Shown one piece after another: positions 29,636 to 38,994 of a stretch of 64,000 bases of DNA (position 1 is its first letter; each line of letters begins with the position of its first letter). A program made the translations under genes and the position numbers. Origin of the DNA: Mesobacillus sp. S13 (GTDB lineage: Bacteria; Bacillota; Bacilli; Bacillales; Cytobacillaceae); the NCBI RefSeq assembly GCF_020422885.1, contig NZ_CP084622.1, forward strand, positions 166,001 through 230,000, in the 5' to 3' direction. The notes under the pieces were generated by a model. The model saw only the letters and a program-made list of their open reading frames with translations, was not told the DNA's origin and made no database searches.

Positions 29636-30871
29636 ATGATAGAGTTTGTAAAAGATCTGATTCTGCATTTTTCAATTATATTATCACTCGGTTTCATGTA
29701 TAACTTTCTCTGGATGCAAAAGCGTTCGGTGTATAAGAAGCAAGTCTTTAAGATGGCGATTTTGGCCGCCTTGTTGATGACCATGGCGCTGCCTGTAAGA
29801 TTTCATGGCGGCATGGAATTCGATTTGAAGCTGATTCCTGTCTTCATTGCCTTCTTTTATTTAAGCAGGACTGATAGCTTTTTGCTTGTAGCGGTCCTAT
29901 TGTTATTGCAGGGATTTGTTGAATTTGACAAAATGGCCGTCACGTCCGTCAATTATCTCATTATATTAATCTTGTTTTTTTCGATTGAAAAGGTATATAA
30001 ACAGACAACTGTTAACAGAAAAATCGCCCTCGGCCTTTTTGTTTATGGGCTGATCACAGTAACCCGGCTTGCGGCTATGATCAACGCTGGTGATGCGGGG
30101 GACTATCTGTACTTGCTTGTATTTTCACTGGTCTCTTTTATTGCGCTGTCTGTCACCATTTATATTATTGAAATGACCAACCTACAACGGAAAATGATGC
30201 ATGAACTTCACAAGGCTGAGAAGTTTTCAGCAATCAGTCAGCTTGCAGCATCGGTTGCCCATGAAATCCGCAATCCCATGACCACGATCAGAGGCTTCAT
30301 GCAGGTCCTTCAGGGAGAAAGGAATCTGAATGACAACCAGAATCTCTTCATCTCGATTTCTCTTCAGGAACTGGATCGAACCCAGACAATCATTGATAAT
30401 TTCCTATCATTAGCCAAACCGAATACTGGCAGCATGGCAAAAATAAATCTAAGCGAACTCTTAAAAGAAACGATTGATTTCATGAGGTCCTATTCGCATC
30501 TCGCCAATACAGAATTGGTGGAAGCCATTGACAAGGATCTTTGCATCAAAGGCGATGCCCATGAAATCAGGCAGGTTTTCATCAATATCCTGAAAAATGG
30601 CATTGAAGCCATGCCCACAGGCGGAAGTATCTACATCATCGCCAAGGTGGACAGGGACAATGTAAGAATCCAGTTCCGGGATGAGGGTGTCGGTATGAAT
30701 AAAGAACAGCTCGACAGACTCGGGCACCCTTATTATTCCACTAAGGAAAAAGGGACAGGCCTCGGCATGATGATTTCCTTTGATATCGTCCAGAGAATGA
30801 GAGGAAGAATCAATGTCGAAAGCGAAGAAGGGAAAGGCACCACCTTTACGATCCTGCTGCCATGCGAGTAA
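29636..30871 (+). CDS. Membrane sensor histidine kinase (KinB-like sporulation kinase type)
   Basis: 411 aa. Six or so membrane segments in residues 5-180 resemble the 5TM-5TMR_LYT sensor region found in KinB. The HisKA box VAHEIRNPMTTIRGFMQVL gives the phosphorylated H209, and the HATPase block shows N (INILKNGIEAM), G1 (RDEGVGM), F (YYSTKEKGTGLGM) and G2. There is no partner response regulator nearby, which suits an orphan phosphorelay kinase feeding Spo0F, but that is inference. CGGGGGATACA precedes the ATG. Confidence 0.85.
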   Translation: MIEFVKDLILHFSIILSLGFMYNFLWMQKRSVYKKQVFKMAILAALLMTMALPVRFHGGMEFDLKLIPVFIAFFYLSRTDSFLLVAVLLLLQGFVEFDKMAVTSVNYLIILILFFSIEKVYKQTTVNRKIALGLFVYGLITVTRLAAMINAGDAGDYLYLLVFSLVSFIALSVTIYIIEMTNLQRKMMHELHKAEKFSAISQLAASVAHEIRNPMTTIRGFMQVLQGERNLNDNQNLFISISLQELDRTQTIIDNFLSLAKPNTGSMAKINLSELLKETIDFMRSYSHLANTELVEAIDKDLCIKGDAHEIRQVFINILKNGIEAMPTGGSIYIIAKVDRDNVRIQFRDEGVGMNKEQLDRLGHPYYSTKEKGTGLGMMISFDIVQRMRGRINVESEEGKGTTFTILLPCE

Positions 30872-30887
30872 CAGCGTACATTGAAAA

Positions 30888-30922
30888 AATGGGAGAAGGC
30901 GATGAGCCTTCTTCTTTTATAA
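30888..30922 (+). terminator. Terminator of the histidine kinase gene
   Basis: The stem AGAAGGC / GCCTTCT is followed by TCTTTTATAAT. Confidence 0.8.
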
Positions 30923-31058
30923 TATGCTTGTCGGAGTTAAGCAGTTGCCTTAGCTTTTCTTGTTGGAAGTTTTTTTTAGTGCATCGAAATACATTATTAA
31001 GCTATAATAATTTTTAAAAGATTTCCATAATTGTTTTTCGGGAAAGGGGTAGGACGGC

Positions 31059-32279
31059 GTGGCTGATTTTAAGACGTATTTTTTGATGAAGGCGGATGAG
31101 GTCATTTCATATGTAAAGGAAAAGACCGATTTTTTTGATAGAGATGCTGATTTGAGCTGTACGGAAATTGGGGATGGCAACTTGAATTATGTTTTCCGTG
31201 TCATTGATGGAAAGTCTGGCAAATCGCTGATTGTGAAACAGGCGGGTGATACGGCGAGAATTTCCGATGATTTTAAGCTTTCTACTAATAGAATCAGGAT
31301 TGAGTCCAATGTTCTGAAGCTTGAGGGTGAGCTGGCACTGGGTTTGGTCCCTGATGTATACCTGTTTGATGAAGTAATGAACTGCTGTGTGATGGAGGAC
31401 TTGTCTGATCATACGATTCTGCGAACTGCCCTTAATGAAGGGCACATTTTTCCGAAGCTTGCGGATGACCTGACGACTTTCATGGTCAATACGCTCCTGT
31501 TGACTTCTGATGTGGTCATGGAGCATAAAGCGAAGAAGGCTTTGGTCCAGGATTACATCAACCCTGAATTGTGCGAAATTTCAGAGGACCTCGTATACTC
31601 TGAACCTTTTACAGACCATAACAATCGGAATGATCTGTTCCCTGCCAATAAGGAATGGATAGAAGAGAATATATACAGCGATGACAAATTGCGTTTTGAA
31701 GCTGCGAAGCTGAAATTCGCATTCATGACCAATGCCCAGGCGCTTGTGCATGGTGATCTGCATTCAGGATCTGTTTTTGTAAAAGAAGATTCTACAAAAG
31801 TGATCGACCCAGAATTCGCGTTTTACGGGCCAATGGGCTATGACGTTGGAAACGTAGTTGCTAACCTGATCTTTGCGTGGTCGAGGGCTCATGTAACAAA
31901 TGCTGATGAAAAATATGTTTCTTGGCTTGAGGAAACGGTTAAAGATACGGTGGACCTTTTTGCGGAAAAATTCCTGGCAAGCTGGCAGGAAAATGTTACT
32001 GAAATCATGGCGAAGGAGCAGGGCTTCGACCGCTGGTACCTGGATTCTGTCCTTCAGGATACGGCTTCGGTAGCCGGCATGGAGATGATCCGACGTATTG
32101 CCGGCCTGGCGAAGGTTAAGGATTTGACGACGATTGCTGACGAAAAGCAGCGTGTTACGGCGGAGAGAATCTGCCTGTCAGCCGCAAAGCAGTTCATCTT
32201 GAATTCTGCTGACTACAAAACGGGAGAGCAGTTTTTACAAGGATTAAAGAATGCAGCTTCACGCCATAATATGCGATAA
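31059..32279 (+). CDS. mtnK: S-methyl-5-thioribose / 5-deoxyribose kinase
   Basis: A 406-aa aminoglycoside-phosphotransferase-fold kinase. Family motifs HGDLHSGS (catalytic Asp and substrate loop) and DPEFAFYGP are clear. The start is GTG with AAAGGGG 9 nt upstream. MtnK phosphorylates 5-methylthioribose in methionine salvage; next to a class II aldolase it can also act on 5-deoxyribose (DrdK role). No S-box riboswitch is seen upstream and no mtnA isomerase lies beside it. Confidence 0.9.
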   Translation: MADFKTYFLMKADEVISYVKEKTDFFDRDADLSCTEIGDGNLNYVFRVIDGKSGKSLIVKQAGDTARISDDFKLSTNRIRIESNVLKLEGELALGLVPDVYLFDEVMNCCVMEDLSDHTILRTALNEGHIFPKLADDLTTFMVNTLLLTSDVVMEHKAKKALVQDYINPELCEISEDLVYSEPFTDHNNRNDLFPANKEWIEENIYSDDKLRFEAAKLKFAFMTNAQALVHGDLHSGSVFVKEDSTKVIDPEFAFYGPMGYDVGNVVANLIFAWSRAHVTNADEKYVSWLEETVKDTVDLFAEKFLASWQENVTEIMAKEQGFDRWYLDSVLQDTASVAGMEMIRRIAGLAKVKDLTTIADEKQRVTAERICLSAAKQFILNSADYKTGEQFLQGLKNAASRHNMR

Positions 32280-32324
32280 TAGGACGTTCCCTATCTGATT
32301 TTTAGAGAAAGAGAGGCGCATCAC

Positions 32325-32978
32325 ATGTTGCTTCTGGAAGAACGGATGAAAGTCGTAGAATACGGCAAGAAAATCATATCAAGCGGCCTGACGAAAGGGA
32401 CAGGTGGAAACATCAGCCTTTTCAATCGGGAAAAGCAGCTGGTTGCCATCAGTCCAAGCGGGATTGACTATTTCGATACGAAACCTGAAGACGTGGTAAT
32501 CATTAACTTGGATGGCGAAATCATCGATGGCAGCAAAAAGCCGTCAAGCGAGCTGGATATGCATTTGATTTTTTACCAGCGCCGCGATGATTTGAATGCG
32601 CTTGTCCACACCCACTCACCATATGCAAAAACGATTGCTACCCTTGGATGGGACATTCCGCCGATCACGTATTTGGTGGCGTTCGCCGGTCCGAATGTAA
32701 GGTGTGCTCCTTATGCAACATTTGGAACGAAGGAGCTGGCTGAAAAGGCTTTTGAAAGCATGGTGGAAAGAAGAGCCGTGCTGTTGGCCAATCACGGTAT
32801 GATTGCCGGTGCCCATAATATCGAAACAGCTTTTACGGTGGCTGAGGAGATTGAGTTCAGCGCACAGATTTATTACCAGGCGAAAGCGATTGGTGAGCCT
32901 ACAGAGCTTTCTGATGAAGAAATGGCGCGCCTGTCAAAGAAATTCGAGACATACGGACAGAGAGGACCCTCTTTTTAG
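32325..32978 (+). CDS. Class II aldolase (fuculose-phosphate aldolase / DrdA type)
   Basis: 217 aa. Zn-binding His pair in VHTHSPYA, a third His in LLANHGM and the acidic residue in SSELDMH define the AraD/FucA family. Adjacent to mtnK, it fits the 5-deoxyribulose-1-phosphate aldolase of the DHAP shunt described in B. thuringiensis (drdK-drdI-drdA), which yields DHAP and acetaldehyde. An MtnB-type dehydratase is the alternative, though sequence length and the Bacillus context favour the aldolase. The isomerase gene is missing here. Confidence 0.82.
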   Translation: MLLLEERMKVVEYGKKIISSGLTKGTGGNISLFNREKQLVAISPSGIDYFDTKPEDVVIINLDGEIIDGSKKPSSELDMHLIFYQRRDDLNALVHTHSPYAKTIATLGWDIPPITYLVAFAGPNVRCAPYATFGTKELAEKAFESMVERRAVLLANHGMIAGAHNIETAFTVAEEIEFSAQIYYQAKAIGEPTELSDEEMARLSKKFETYGQRGPSF

Positions 32979-32992
32979 AGGGTTTTTTCTAT
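32958..32992 (+). terminator. Terminator overlapping the aldolase stop codon
   Basis: CCCTCT-TTTT-AGAGGG followed by TTTTTTCT; the stop codon TAG lies in the loop and 3-prime arm. Confidence 0.85.
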
Positions 32993-33109
32993 GATAGCAG
33001 GCTCCGCAATGAAAATAGAGGGGCACAAAATCACTAGATTATGCTATGATTATTGAAAAGAAAAAAATGGGCTTAATGGATAGTTTTACTAGAGGGGGAC
33101 AGGCTGGCT

Positions 33110-33247
33110 ATGAGAGCAAGGACTAGGAAGAGTGAACCTTTTTCATTCGACAAACTGAAGGAATTTTTCACTACTGTGCTGCTGCATCTTAGTTTTTATG
33201 CCTTCATTGTGTTTCTTGTCGTTTTCTTCATTGATAATTTCAGCTAA
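33110..33247 (+). CDS. Small single-pass membrane protein, 45 aa
   Basis: MRARTRKSEPFSFDKLKEFF then one hydrophobic helix (about residues 22-42, VLLHLSFYAFIVFLVVFFI). The basic, cytoplasmic N-terminus and single helix are typical of small Bacillus membrane proteins. AGAGGGGG lies 11 nt before the ATG, slightly far. A bidirectional terminator follows immediately. I do not recognise the family. Confidence 0.6.
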   Translation: MRARTRKSEPFSFDKLKEFFTTVLLHLSFYAFIVFLVVFFIDNFS

Positions 33248-33251
33248 TACA

Positions 33252-33292
33252 TAAAAAACACAGCTGCCGTGATGGGCAGCTGTGTTTTGTTT
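33252..33292. terminator. Bidirectional terminator
   Basis: The perfect stem AACACAGCTGCC / GGCAGCTGTGTT with A-run and T-run on the two sides serves the 45-aa gene and the convergent channel gene. Confidence 0.9.
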
Positions 33293-33294
33293 TA

Positions 33295-35016
33295 TTACGG
33301 ATTCAACGGATTGTCGTCGTTATTCGGATCCATAGGGTTATTGTTTCTGTTCTGGTTCGGATTGTTCAGGTTTGTGCCAGAGTTTGGATGGTTCGGGTTA
33401 TTCAAGTTCGGTGGTGTGCCAGGACTCTGGTTCAGATTGTTTAAGTTCGGCGGTGTAGCAGGGTTCGGGTTGACCGGATTGTTCTTTTTCATTTTCTGCT
33501 GCTGAACCGCTTCCTGATCAATGCTGGTTTTTTCGATTTTCTCGTCAAATTTGGTCAGGTATTTCGAAGCGAAGTTTTTACCGCCAAGACCAAATGCCAA
33601 TCCGAATGCTAGCGCCAATCCTCCAAGTGTCAGGATGAAGGCTGCGTTCACGATGGCAGGTGCGACTCCAAGCTGGTCAAGTGCCATGAAAACAGCGATG
33701 GTGATGATCGCATATTTTGCGACAGTTGCCAGCACGTTTGAAGAGTCTCCCTGCAGGATACTGCTGAGTACTTTCTTCGCTTGGCCGCCGAGCCATAGGC
33801 CGACACCAAGGATGACAATCGCGGCAATGACATGTGGAAGATACGCGATTACGCCACGTGCAAGGTCGACGAAGAAATCAAGCTTTACGACATTCAATGC
33901 TTCAGCTACAAACAATAGGACAACAATGACCTGGACGATATAGCCGACAATTTCGGATAAGCTTAATGAGTTAGGACGATTTGCCGCGTTGCCTAAACCC
34001 ATGCCTTTAAAATAAGAGTCGAAACCGATTCTTCTTAACAAATCAGCTGTGAATTTCTTCAGCCATTTGCCCAGCCATAATCCAATCATGACAAGGATGA
34101 TGGCAACGACGATATTCGGGATCATCGTCAGGATGTCATTCAGCATCGCAATGGCCGGCTCAGAAATTCCTTCGACATCAAGGCGTTCAAGCGCAGCGAT
34201 GACTGTTGGAATCAAAATCAATACGAAAGCAATCGTACCGATCACACGTGAAAGACTCGTGCCTTCGAATAAACGGGACAGTCCAAAACGCTGGACTAGT
34301 TTTTCTGTGCCAATGCTTTGCAAGAAGTTCGTCAGGATATCACGGACAATTTTAGCGACAAAGTAGCCGACTAAAAGAATCAGTGCAGCCCCGAATAATT
34401 TAGGGATGAAGGAAAGCATTCCTGCAATCATGTTTTCGAATGGCTCAGAAACGCCACGCAGGTTCAGTGCGGACAATACTGCTGGCAAAGCCATCAGCAA
34501 TACAAGATAGAATACTATATTCGCAACTGTGTCTACCGCGTTTGTTGTCTGCTGGTTGTCCTCGGTAAGCTTGTACTTACTTAGTTTTTCATGGACACCA
34601 AGCGTCTTGCCGCCTTTTTGGATCAGGAACTTCAGCCCTGAAGCAATCAGCCAGGCAAATAACAGGATCAATCCTGCTTTCAGAATGTTAGGAATCGCTG
34701 CCGCAATCGTTGAGAACATTCCGACCAGCGGCTCCGTCAACACATATAAATCTAAGATATTCAGGAACATGATGAAGACAAATACTAGAATTAAAATATA
34801 GACAATCTTACTGATGATTTTCTCGGCTGAGTACTTCTTATTATTTACATTTGAAAAAAGCTTGTTATCAAGGCTTGTTTTCTGCAGCCCCTTGTAAACT
34901 GCTTTTTCAATCAATTTTGCAACAAGCCATCCCACAAGCAGGACTGCAAGTGCAATCAGCACATTTGGCAGTTTGCCAAGAATGCTGTCCCAGCCATTAT
35001 AAAAATTATTGTTCAA
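33295..35016 (-). CDS. Mechanosensitive-channel-like protein with conserved TM-helix repeats (CmpX type)
   Basis: About 573 aa. At least ten membrane helices arranged in repeated pairs, each with a PN(I/V) before a Gly-rich helix (LPNVLIALAVLLVGWLVAKL, IPNILKAGLILLFAWLI, IPKLFGAALILLVGYFVAK, IPNIVVAIILVMIGLWLGK, LPHVIAAIVILGVGLWLGG). This is the pore-helix pattern of MscS-related conserved TM-helix proteins. The last 80 residues are a low-complexity Asn/Pro tail. A GTG at 35025 touches the AAGGAG site; the TTG at 35016 is 8 nt away and preferred. Confidence 0.8.
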   Translation of the reverse strand: MNNNFYNGWDSILGKLPNVLIALAVLLVGWLVAKLIEKAVYKGLQKTSLDNKLFSNVNNKKYSAEKIISKIVYILILVFVFIMFLNILDLYVLTEPLVGMFSTIAAAIPNILKAGLILLFAWLIASGLKFLIQKGGKTLGVHEKLSKYKLTEDNQQTTNAVDTVANIVFYLVLLMALPAVLSALNLRGVSEPFENMIAGMLSFIPKLFGAALILLVGYFVAKIVRDILTNFLQSIGTEKLVQRFGLSRLFEGTSLSRVIGTIAFVLILIPTVIAALERLDVEGISEPAIAMLNDILTMIPNIVVAIILVMIGLWLGKWLKKFTADLLRRIGFDSYFKGMGLGNAANRPNSLSLSEIVGYIVQVIVVLLFVAEALNVVKLDFFVDLARGVIAYLPHVIAAIVILGVGLWLGGQAKKVLSSILQGDSSNVLATVAKYAIITIAVFMALDQLGVAPAIVNAAFILTLGGLALAFGLAFGLGGKNFASKYLTKFDEKIEKTSIDQEAVQQQKMKKNNPVNPNPATPPNLNNLNQSPGTPPNLNNPNHPNSGTNLNNPNQNRNNNPMDPNNDDNPLNP

Positions 35017-35321
35017 ACTTCTCACTCCTTATTTTCATTGGACCTACAAGGTGCACTGCGAAATGCTAGGATAAGACCAAGAAAAGTTGCAGCTATAACT
35101 TGTAAAAAGGTCCTAGTTAGCTAGCAAGCATACTTTAATCTACCCATTTGTTGCTGTCATAAACAAAGGGGTGTGTTGATTCTATAGATTCTAGCAATAC
35201 TATTGTTGAGCGATTGATGAAGAGAGGCTTTAGGTAGGGTATGGGTGTGAAGTGCTAGAATGAGGGTTATCTTAGAGGGCAGCCGGGTTAGTGCAGTTTG
35301 TCAGTATGCGGCACGGGAACA
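35017..35321. other. Intergenic region, nothing assigned
   Basis: Upstream of the channel gene and downstream of dedA's terminator. No ORF, repeat or clear promoter was found. Confidence 0.5.
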
Positions 35322-35350
35322 AAAAAAACGGGCGCTGGGCCCGTTTCTTT
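35322..35350 (-). terminator. Terminator of the DedA gene
   Basis: ACGGGC-CCAGC-GCCCGT followed by TTTTTTTTG on the minus strand. Confidence 0.85.
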
Positions 35351-35354
35351 TATA

Positions 35355-35933
35355 CTATGCTTTCTTTGATCTCTTCAAATACATATAAACCAAATAACCG
35401 GCAATAACGACGACACCAAGGACGATTGTCAGCAAGGCGAAGTTTTCCTCGATGAATGGCATCGCCTTATCACCCAATGCGACGATGATGGCTGCTTCCA
35501 GGAAGAAGCGCAGGCCGCGGCCGATGATCGACCAGATAATAAGTGTAGGAATCCTTACGTTGGAGATTCCGGAAAAAATCGTGAAGACTTTGTATGGGAT
35601 AGGTGTAAAGCCGGCAATCAGGATGGCCATTGCACCGTATTTTTCAAAATAGCGTTCGACAAGGACAATTTTCTCTTCTTTTATAAAATATCGCAGGATT
35701 GGACGGCCGACTTTTTTACCGATATACCAGCCGAGCAGGGCACCGAGTACAGAACCTGCTGTTGTGATGAAGGCATACCAGAGTGCTTTGTCGGGATTGG
35801 CAATACCCATTGGGATCATCAAAACATCGGGTGGAATCGGGAAAAAGGAAGATTCCAGGAAAGACACGAAGAATAATCCCCATGAACCAAATTCAAGCAG
35901 CCATTCTTCAATCGCGTGGATCCATTCAGACAT
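35355..35933 (-). CDS. DedA/VTT-family membrane protein
   Basis: 192 aa with five hydrophobic segments. The family motif F-x-E-S-S-FFPIPPDV near residues 25-38 and the Gly-rich GSVLGALLGWYIGKKVGR block are typical. GFTPIPYKVFTIFSG is the second conserved loop. DedA proteins include lipid scramblases/flippases (undecaprenyl phosphate or phosphatidylethanolamine); the substrate of this one cannot be told. Single gene with its own terminator. Confidence 0.87.
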   Translation of the reverse strand: MSEWIHAIEEWLLEFGSWGLFFVSFLESSFFPIPPDVLMIPMGIANPDKALWYAFITTAGSVLGALLGWYIGKKVGRPILRYFIKEEKIVLVERYFEKYGAMAILIAGFTPIPYKVFTIFSGISNVRIPTLIIWSIIGRGLRFFLEAAIIVALGDKAMPFIEENFALLTIVLGVVVIAGYLVYMYLKRSKKA

Positions 35934-36069
35934 GAAACAGTATCTCCTTTGAGTTTTTTATAGTAGCGGCCATTTGAGCCTAATTAGAAGTATACCATTA
36001 TTAATTCTGCTAGAGCCAACTATTAATGGTATCCTAAGAAAGAATTAGTCTGTAAAAGGGATGTTGTAT

Positions 36070-36933
36070 ATGGAATATATACTGTATTTACTGCTGGGGG
36101 GCTTAATCAGTGTCCTTTCTGGATTTTTTGGGTTGGGAGGCGGCTTTATCCTGACGCCGATTTTACTGTTGTTAGGCTTTTCTCCGCTTGAGGCAATTAC
36201 GACCAGTTTATTTTTCACGGTGGGCACATCGATTTCTGGGATTACCGCGCATATTCGTATGAAAAATATCCTCTGGAAAGAGGGACTGATCATGGGACTG
36301 AGCGGAATTGCTGCGACACAGCTGGCCCGCCCCCTGGTATATGCCATGGAAGCCCGGGGCTGGGATGATGTTGTCATTCCGTTTCTCTATATTGTGCTGC
36401 TTGCTTATTTTGCGATCAAAATGATTCGTCAGGGCAGGAAAAAAGATGAGGATCTGTCTGCACCTGCCGATTTTTCGCTGCCAAAGCTGATGGGTGTTGG
36501 CTTTCTCGGCGGCTTTGTCTCGGCCACGCTCGGAGTGGGCGGCGGGTTCATCATCGTTCCGTTGATCATTACATCGCTCGGCTTCAATCCGAAAAAGGCA
36601 GTCGGAACGAGTCTGTTTGCGGTGCTGCTCATTGTCTCAGTAGGGTTCATTTCCTACGCAGTCAATACGGATATCAATTACTTCATTGGTCTTATGCTGA
36701 TAGCTGGGGCACTGGTCGGCTCCCAGTTCGGCGCAAGGATGACGTCCTATTTTGAAAACAAAGAAATGAACGCGATGCTTGGGATCCTTTATCTAGTCAC
36801 GCTGGCAGGAGCAGTCCTGAAGCTATTTGACCTGAATAAAACAGGCCTGGTGATCATGGGGATGTTCATTATCTACTTTTTTACAATGTCTATCCGCAAA
36901 ATAAAGGCGAAAAAGGCGAAGAAAAAAAGCTGA
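36070..36933 (+). CDS. TSUP (TauE/SafE) family permease
   Basis: About 287 aa with eight membrane segments. Two halves each begin with the conserved Gly-rich motif GxFGLGGGF(I/L) (near 20) and LGVGGGFIIVP (near 155). Members export sulfite, sulfonates or similar organosulfur anions; the substrate is unknown here. The ATG at 36061 directly abuts AAAAGGG; the ATG at 36070 has a 9-nt gap and is preferred. Confidence 0.86.
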   Translation: MEYILYLLLGGLISVLSGFFGLGGGFILTPILLLLGFSPLEAITTSLFFTVGTSISGITAHIRMKNILWKEGLIMGLSGIAATQLARPLVYAMEARGWDDVVIPFLYIVLLAYFAIKMIRQGRKKDEDLSAPADFSLPKLMGVGFLGGFVSATLGVGGGFIIVPLIITSLGFNPKKAVGTSLFAVLLIVSVGFISYAVNTDINYFIGLMLIAGALVGSQFGARMTSYFENKEMNAMLGILYLVTLAGAVLKLFDLNKTGLVIMGMFIIYFFTMSIRKIKAKKAKKKS

Positions 36934-36950
36934 CTCTCAGCCTTTTTTCT
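36922..36950. terminator. Bidirectional terminator between TSUP and GNAT genes
   Basis: AAAAAAAGCTGA / TCAGCCTTTTTT; it includes the TSUP stop codon and can act on both convergent genes. Confidence 0.75.
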
Positions 36951-36952
36951 AT

Positions 36953-37810
36953 TTATGCCTCCGATGTGACTGGGTGCATAATGAACGGAGGAAAATCCAG
37001 TCCGGTTCTCTTTCTTACAAAAAAAGCTCCATCTCTTTTAAAAGGATCGTGTTGATATGGGAGATCACTGTAATCAGGTGTATAGTGGAAGTGGATTGTA
37101 ACTGTGTCCCCAAAGCATGCAATAATGTCTTTCATATTTACAGGTGCGGTGCTGATTACATCATACAGTTGGACCATCCGGTTTTCTTTCGTGAAAATAA
37201 TAATAGCGCCTAATTCAGGATGGTAATACAGGTGGTCGGTAAATACATGAAGAATATGGTACATCGTAATCCCGTTGGCATTGGCAGTTGCAAAAGCATT
37301 GGAAACTGGAACTCTGGTATAGATGATTTTTTCAATCATCTCAAGATCTTCAGGAATCCTTAATTTCCTTAATTGCAGCGGATTTGTTCCGATTAAAGCC
37401 TTCGTTGAGTATTGATGTTCCTCAACTTGTTCAAATCCGAATTTCGGGTAAAAATCCAGCACGCTGTCATTGGCGAACAAGTACATAAAGTCATACTTTC
37501 CTTCGTATTCACCCAGAACATGATTCATCAGACCGGCTGACAGGCCTTTGTTCCGATACTGCGGATGGGTCATGACGGTGCCGATTTGCAGGGCTTTATG
37601 GCTTTTTCCATCGATCACCCAATCAAGCTCGTTGACCGATACATTGGCCACAATCTGGTCGCCGTCTGCATAGGAAAACGGGATGTACCTATCTCCCCAA
37701 TACCCTAGCTCATGCCATCTCGTGAAATCAAGGCCGAAAATGTCGGCGGCAAGCTGGATAAAACTTTTTCTCAAAACTTCATTCTCACGGTAATGGCTTA
37801 CTAGCTTCAT
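36953..37810 (-). CDS. GNAT-family acetyltransferase
   Basis: 285 aa. A GNAT fold occupies the N-terminal half: the acetyl-CoA loop motif is HPQYRNKGLSAGLMNH (Q/R-x-x-G-x-G/A type) near residues 82-97, followed by FYPKFGFEQV. The C-terminal 130 residues form an extra domain common in larger Bacillus GNAT proteins. Substrate unknown. The ATG overlaps the stop codon of the upstream RodA-like gene by 4 bp, so they are one operon. Confidence 0.83.
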   Translation of the reverse strand: MKLVSHYRENEVLRKSFIQLAADIFGLDFTRWHELGYWGDRYIPFSYADGDQIVANVSVNELDWVIDGKSHKALQIGTVMTHPQYRNKGLSAGLMNHVLGEYEGKYDFMYLFANDSVLDFYPKFGFEQVEEHQYSTKALIGTNPLQLRKLRIPEDLEMIEKIIYTRVPVSNAFATANANGITMYHILHVFTDHLYYHPELGAIIIFTKENRMVQLYDVISTAPVNMKDIIACFGDTVTIHFHYTPDYSDLPYQHDPFKRDGAFFVRKRTGLDFPPFIMHPVTSEA

Positions 37811-38994
37811 ATATCAAAACTCCTGTCTCTCGAGGCGAACATATAGGTTTTATGATGGAATCGGATGCCATAAATCAGCCCCATCGCGAGCATATTTCCC
37901 ATAAGCGAGCTTCCGCCATAACTGATGAATGGCAGTGGGATGCCGGTAATCGGCAGCAGCTGGATCGTCATCCCGATATTCTGGAAAACATGGAAGGTGA
38001 CCATGCTGATGACTCCCGCACTGATGTAGGTATTGAAAGGGTCGTTTGTATCCAGTGCCGTTTTTGTTAAATGGTAGATTAGCAGGAAGTATAGGCTTAT
38101 GACAAAACTGCCGCCCACAAAGCCGAATTCCTCGCCAATGACGCTGAAAATGAAATCTGTATGGCTTTCCGGGATATAGACTTCACTCCCATTGATGCCC
38201 TTTCCGGTTAGCATGCCGGAGCCAATCGCACTGAGTGACTTTAATAAATGGTATCCATACTCCGGGTAGCTCTCAGGGTCAAGCCACGCATATATCCGCC
38301 CGAACTGATACGTTTTTACTCCAAGGTACTTCTTAAGAATCTCAGGTTTCCAGATCACGAGATATAGAATGCCAGCACCAAATGCAGCTCCGCCCCCATA
38401 AAGAGGCAGAATGATTTTCCAGGTGATCCCTGAAACAAGGATGATCCCGGTGAATATGGCCAGCACGACGAGAGAGGTTCCCAAGTCAGGCTGGAGCATG
38501 ATCATTCCAAGTGGCAGGGCTGTAATGAAGCCAAGCTTGATGAAAAGAAGGAAGTCTGTTTGAAGAGTCTTTGTCGCATGTTTTTTATGATGAGCATAAA
38601 TCGTGCTGCTAAGGGCAAGAATCAAGAAGACCTTCATGAACTCTGAGGGCTGAATTGAACCGAATGGCTCGATGAAGAACCAGCTTTTGGCCCCGTTCCG
38701 TTCTTCGGCGATACTGGCAGGTGCGAAAAACAGGAAGACGAGCAGGAACACTCCGAAACCATACAAATACCATGAAAGTTTGCGGTATTGTTCACTGTCG
38801 AACATCATCACAACTGTGATGATCCCGGATCCGACGACATACCAGAATATTTGTTTGTATAAAAAGTTTTGACCGACATACTGCCCCGTTTTCTGTGCGC
38901 TGTATATAGCAATGCAGCTAGTAAGAAAAAACAGCAATAAGAGGAGCGTCAATGTCCAATCAAATCTGTCGAATTTTTTAATCGATTTCTCCAT
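37807..38994 (-). CDS. SEDS-family glycan polymerase (RodA/FtsW type)
   Basis: 395 aa with ten membrane helices. SEDS hallmarks: GAKSWFFIEPFGSIQPSEFMK (conserved Q-P-S-E-F-x-K block), ML QPDLGTS, the Asp in the large extracellular loop (PESHTDFIFSVIGEEFGFVG) and GIPLPFISYGGSS. These polymerise lipid II with a partner class B PBP. The sequence pattern is closer to RodA than FtsW. A cognate PBP is not in the window. It is followed, with overlap, by a GNAT gene. Confidence 0.9.
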   Translation of the reverse strand: MEKSIKKFDRFDWTLTLLLLLFFLTSCIAIYSAQKTGQYVGQNFLYKQIFWYVVGSGIITVVMMFDSEQYRKLSWYLYGFGVFLLVFLFFAPASIAEERNGAKSWFFIEPFGSIQPSEFMKVFLILALSSTIYAHHKKHATKTLQTDFLLFIKLGFITALPLGMIMLQPDLGTSLVVLAIFTGIILVSGITWKIILPLYGGGAAFGAGILYLVIWKPEILKKYLGVKTYQFGRIYAWLDPESYPEYGYHLLKSLSAIGSGMLTGKGINGSEVYIPESHTDFIFSVIGEEFGFVGGSFVISLYFLLIYHLTKTALDTNDPFNTYISAGVISMVTFHVFQNIGMTIQLLPITGIPLPFISYGGSSLMGNMLAMGLIYGIRFHHKTYMFASRDRSFDI

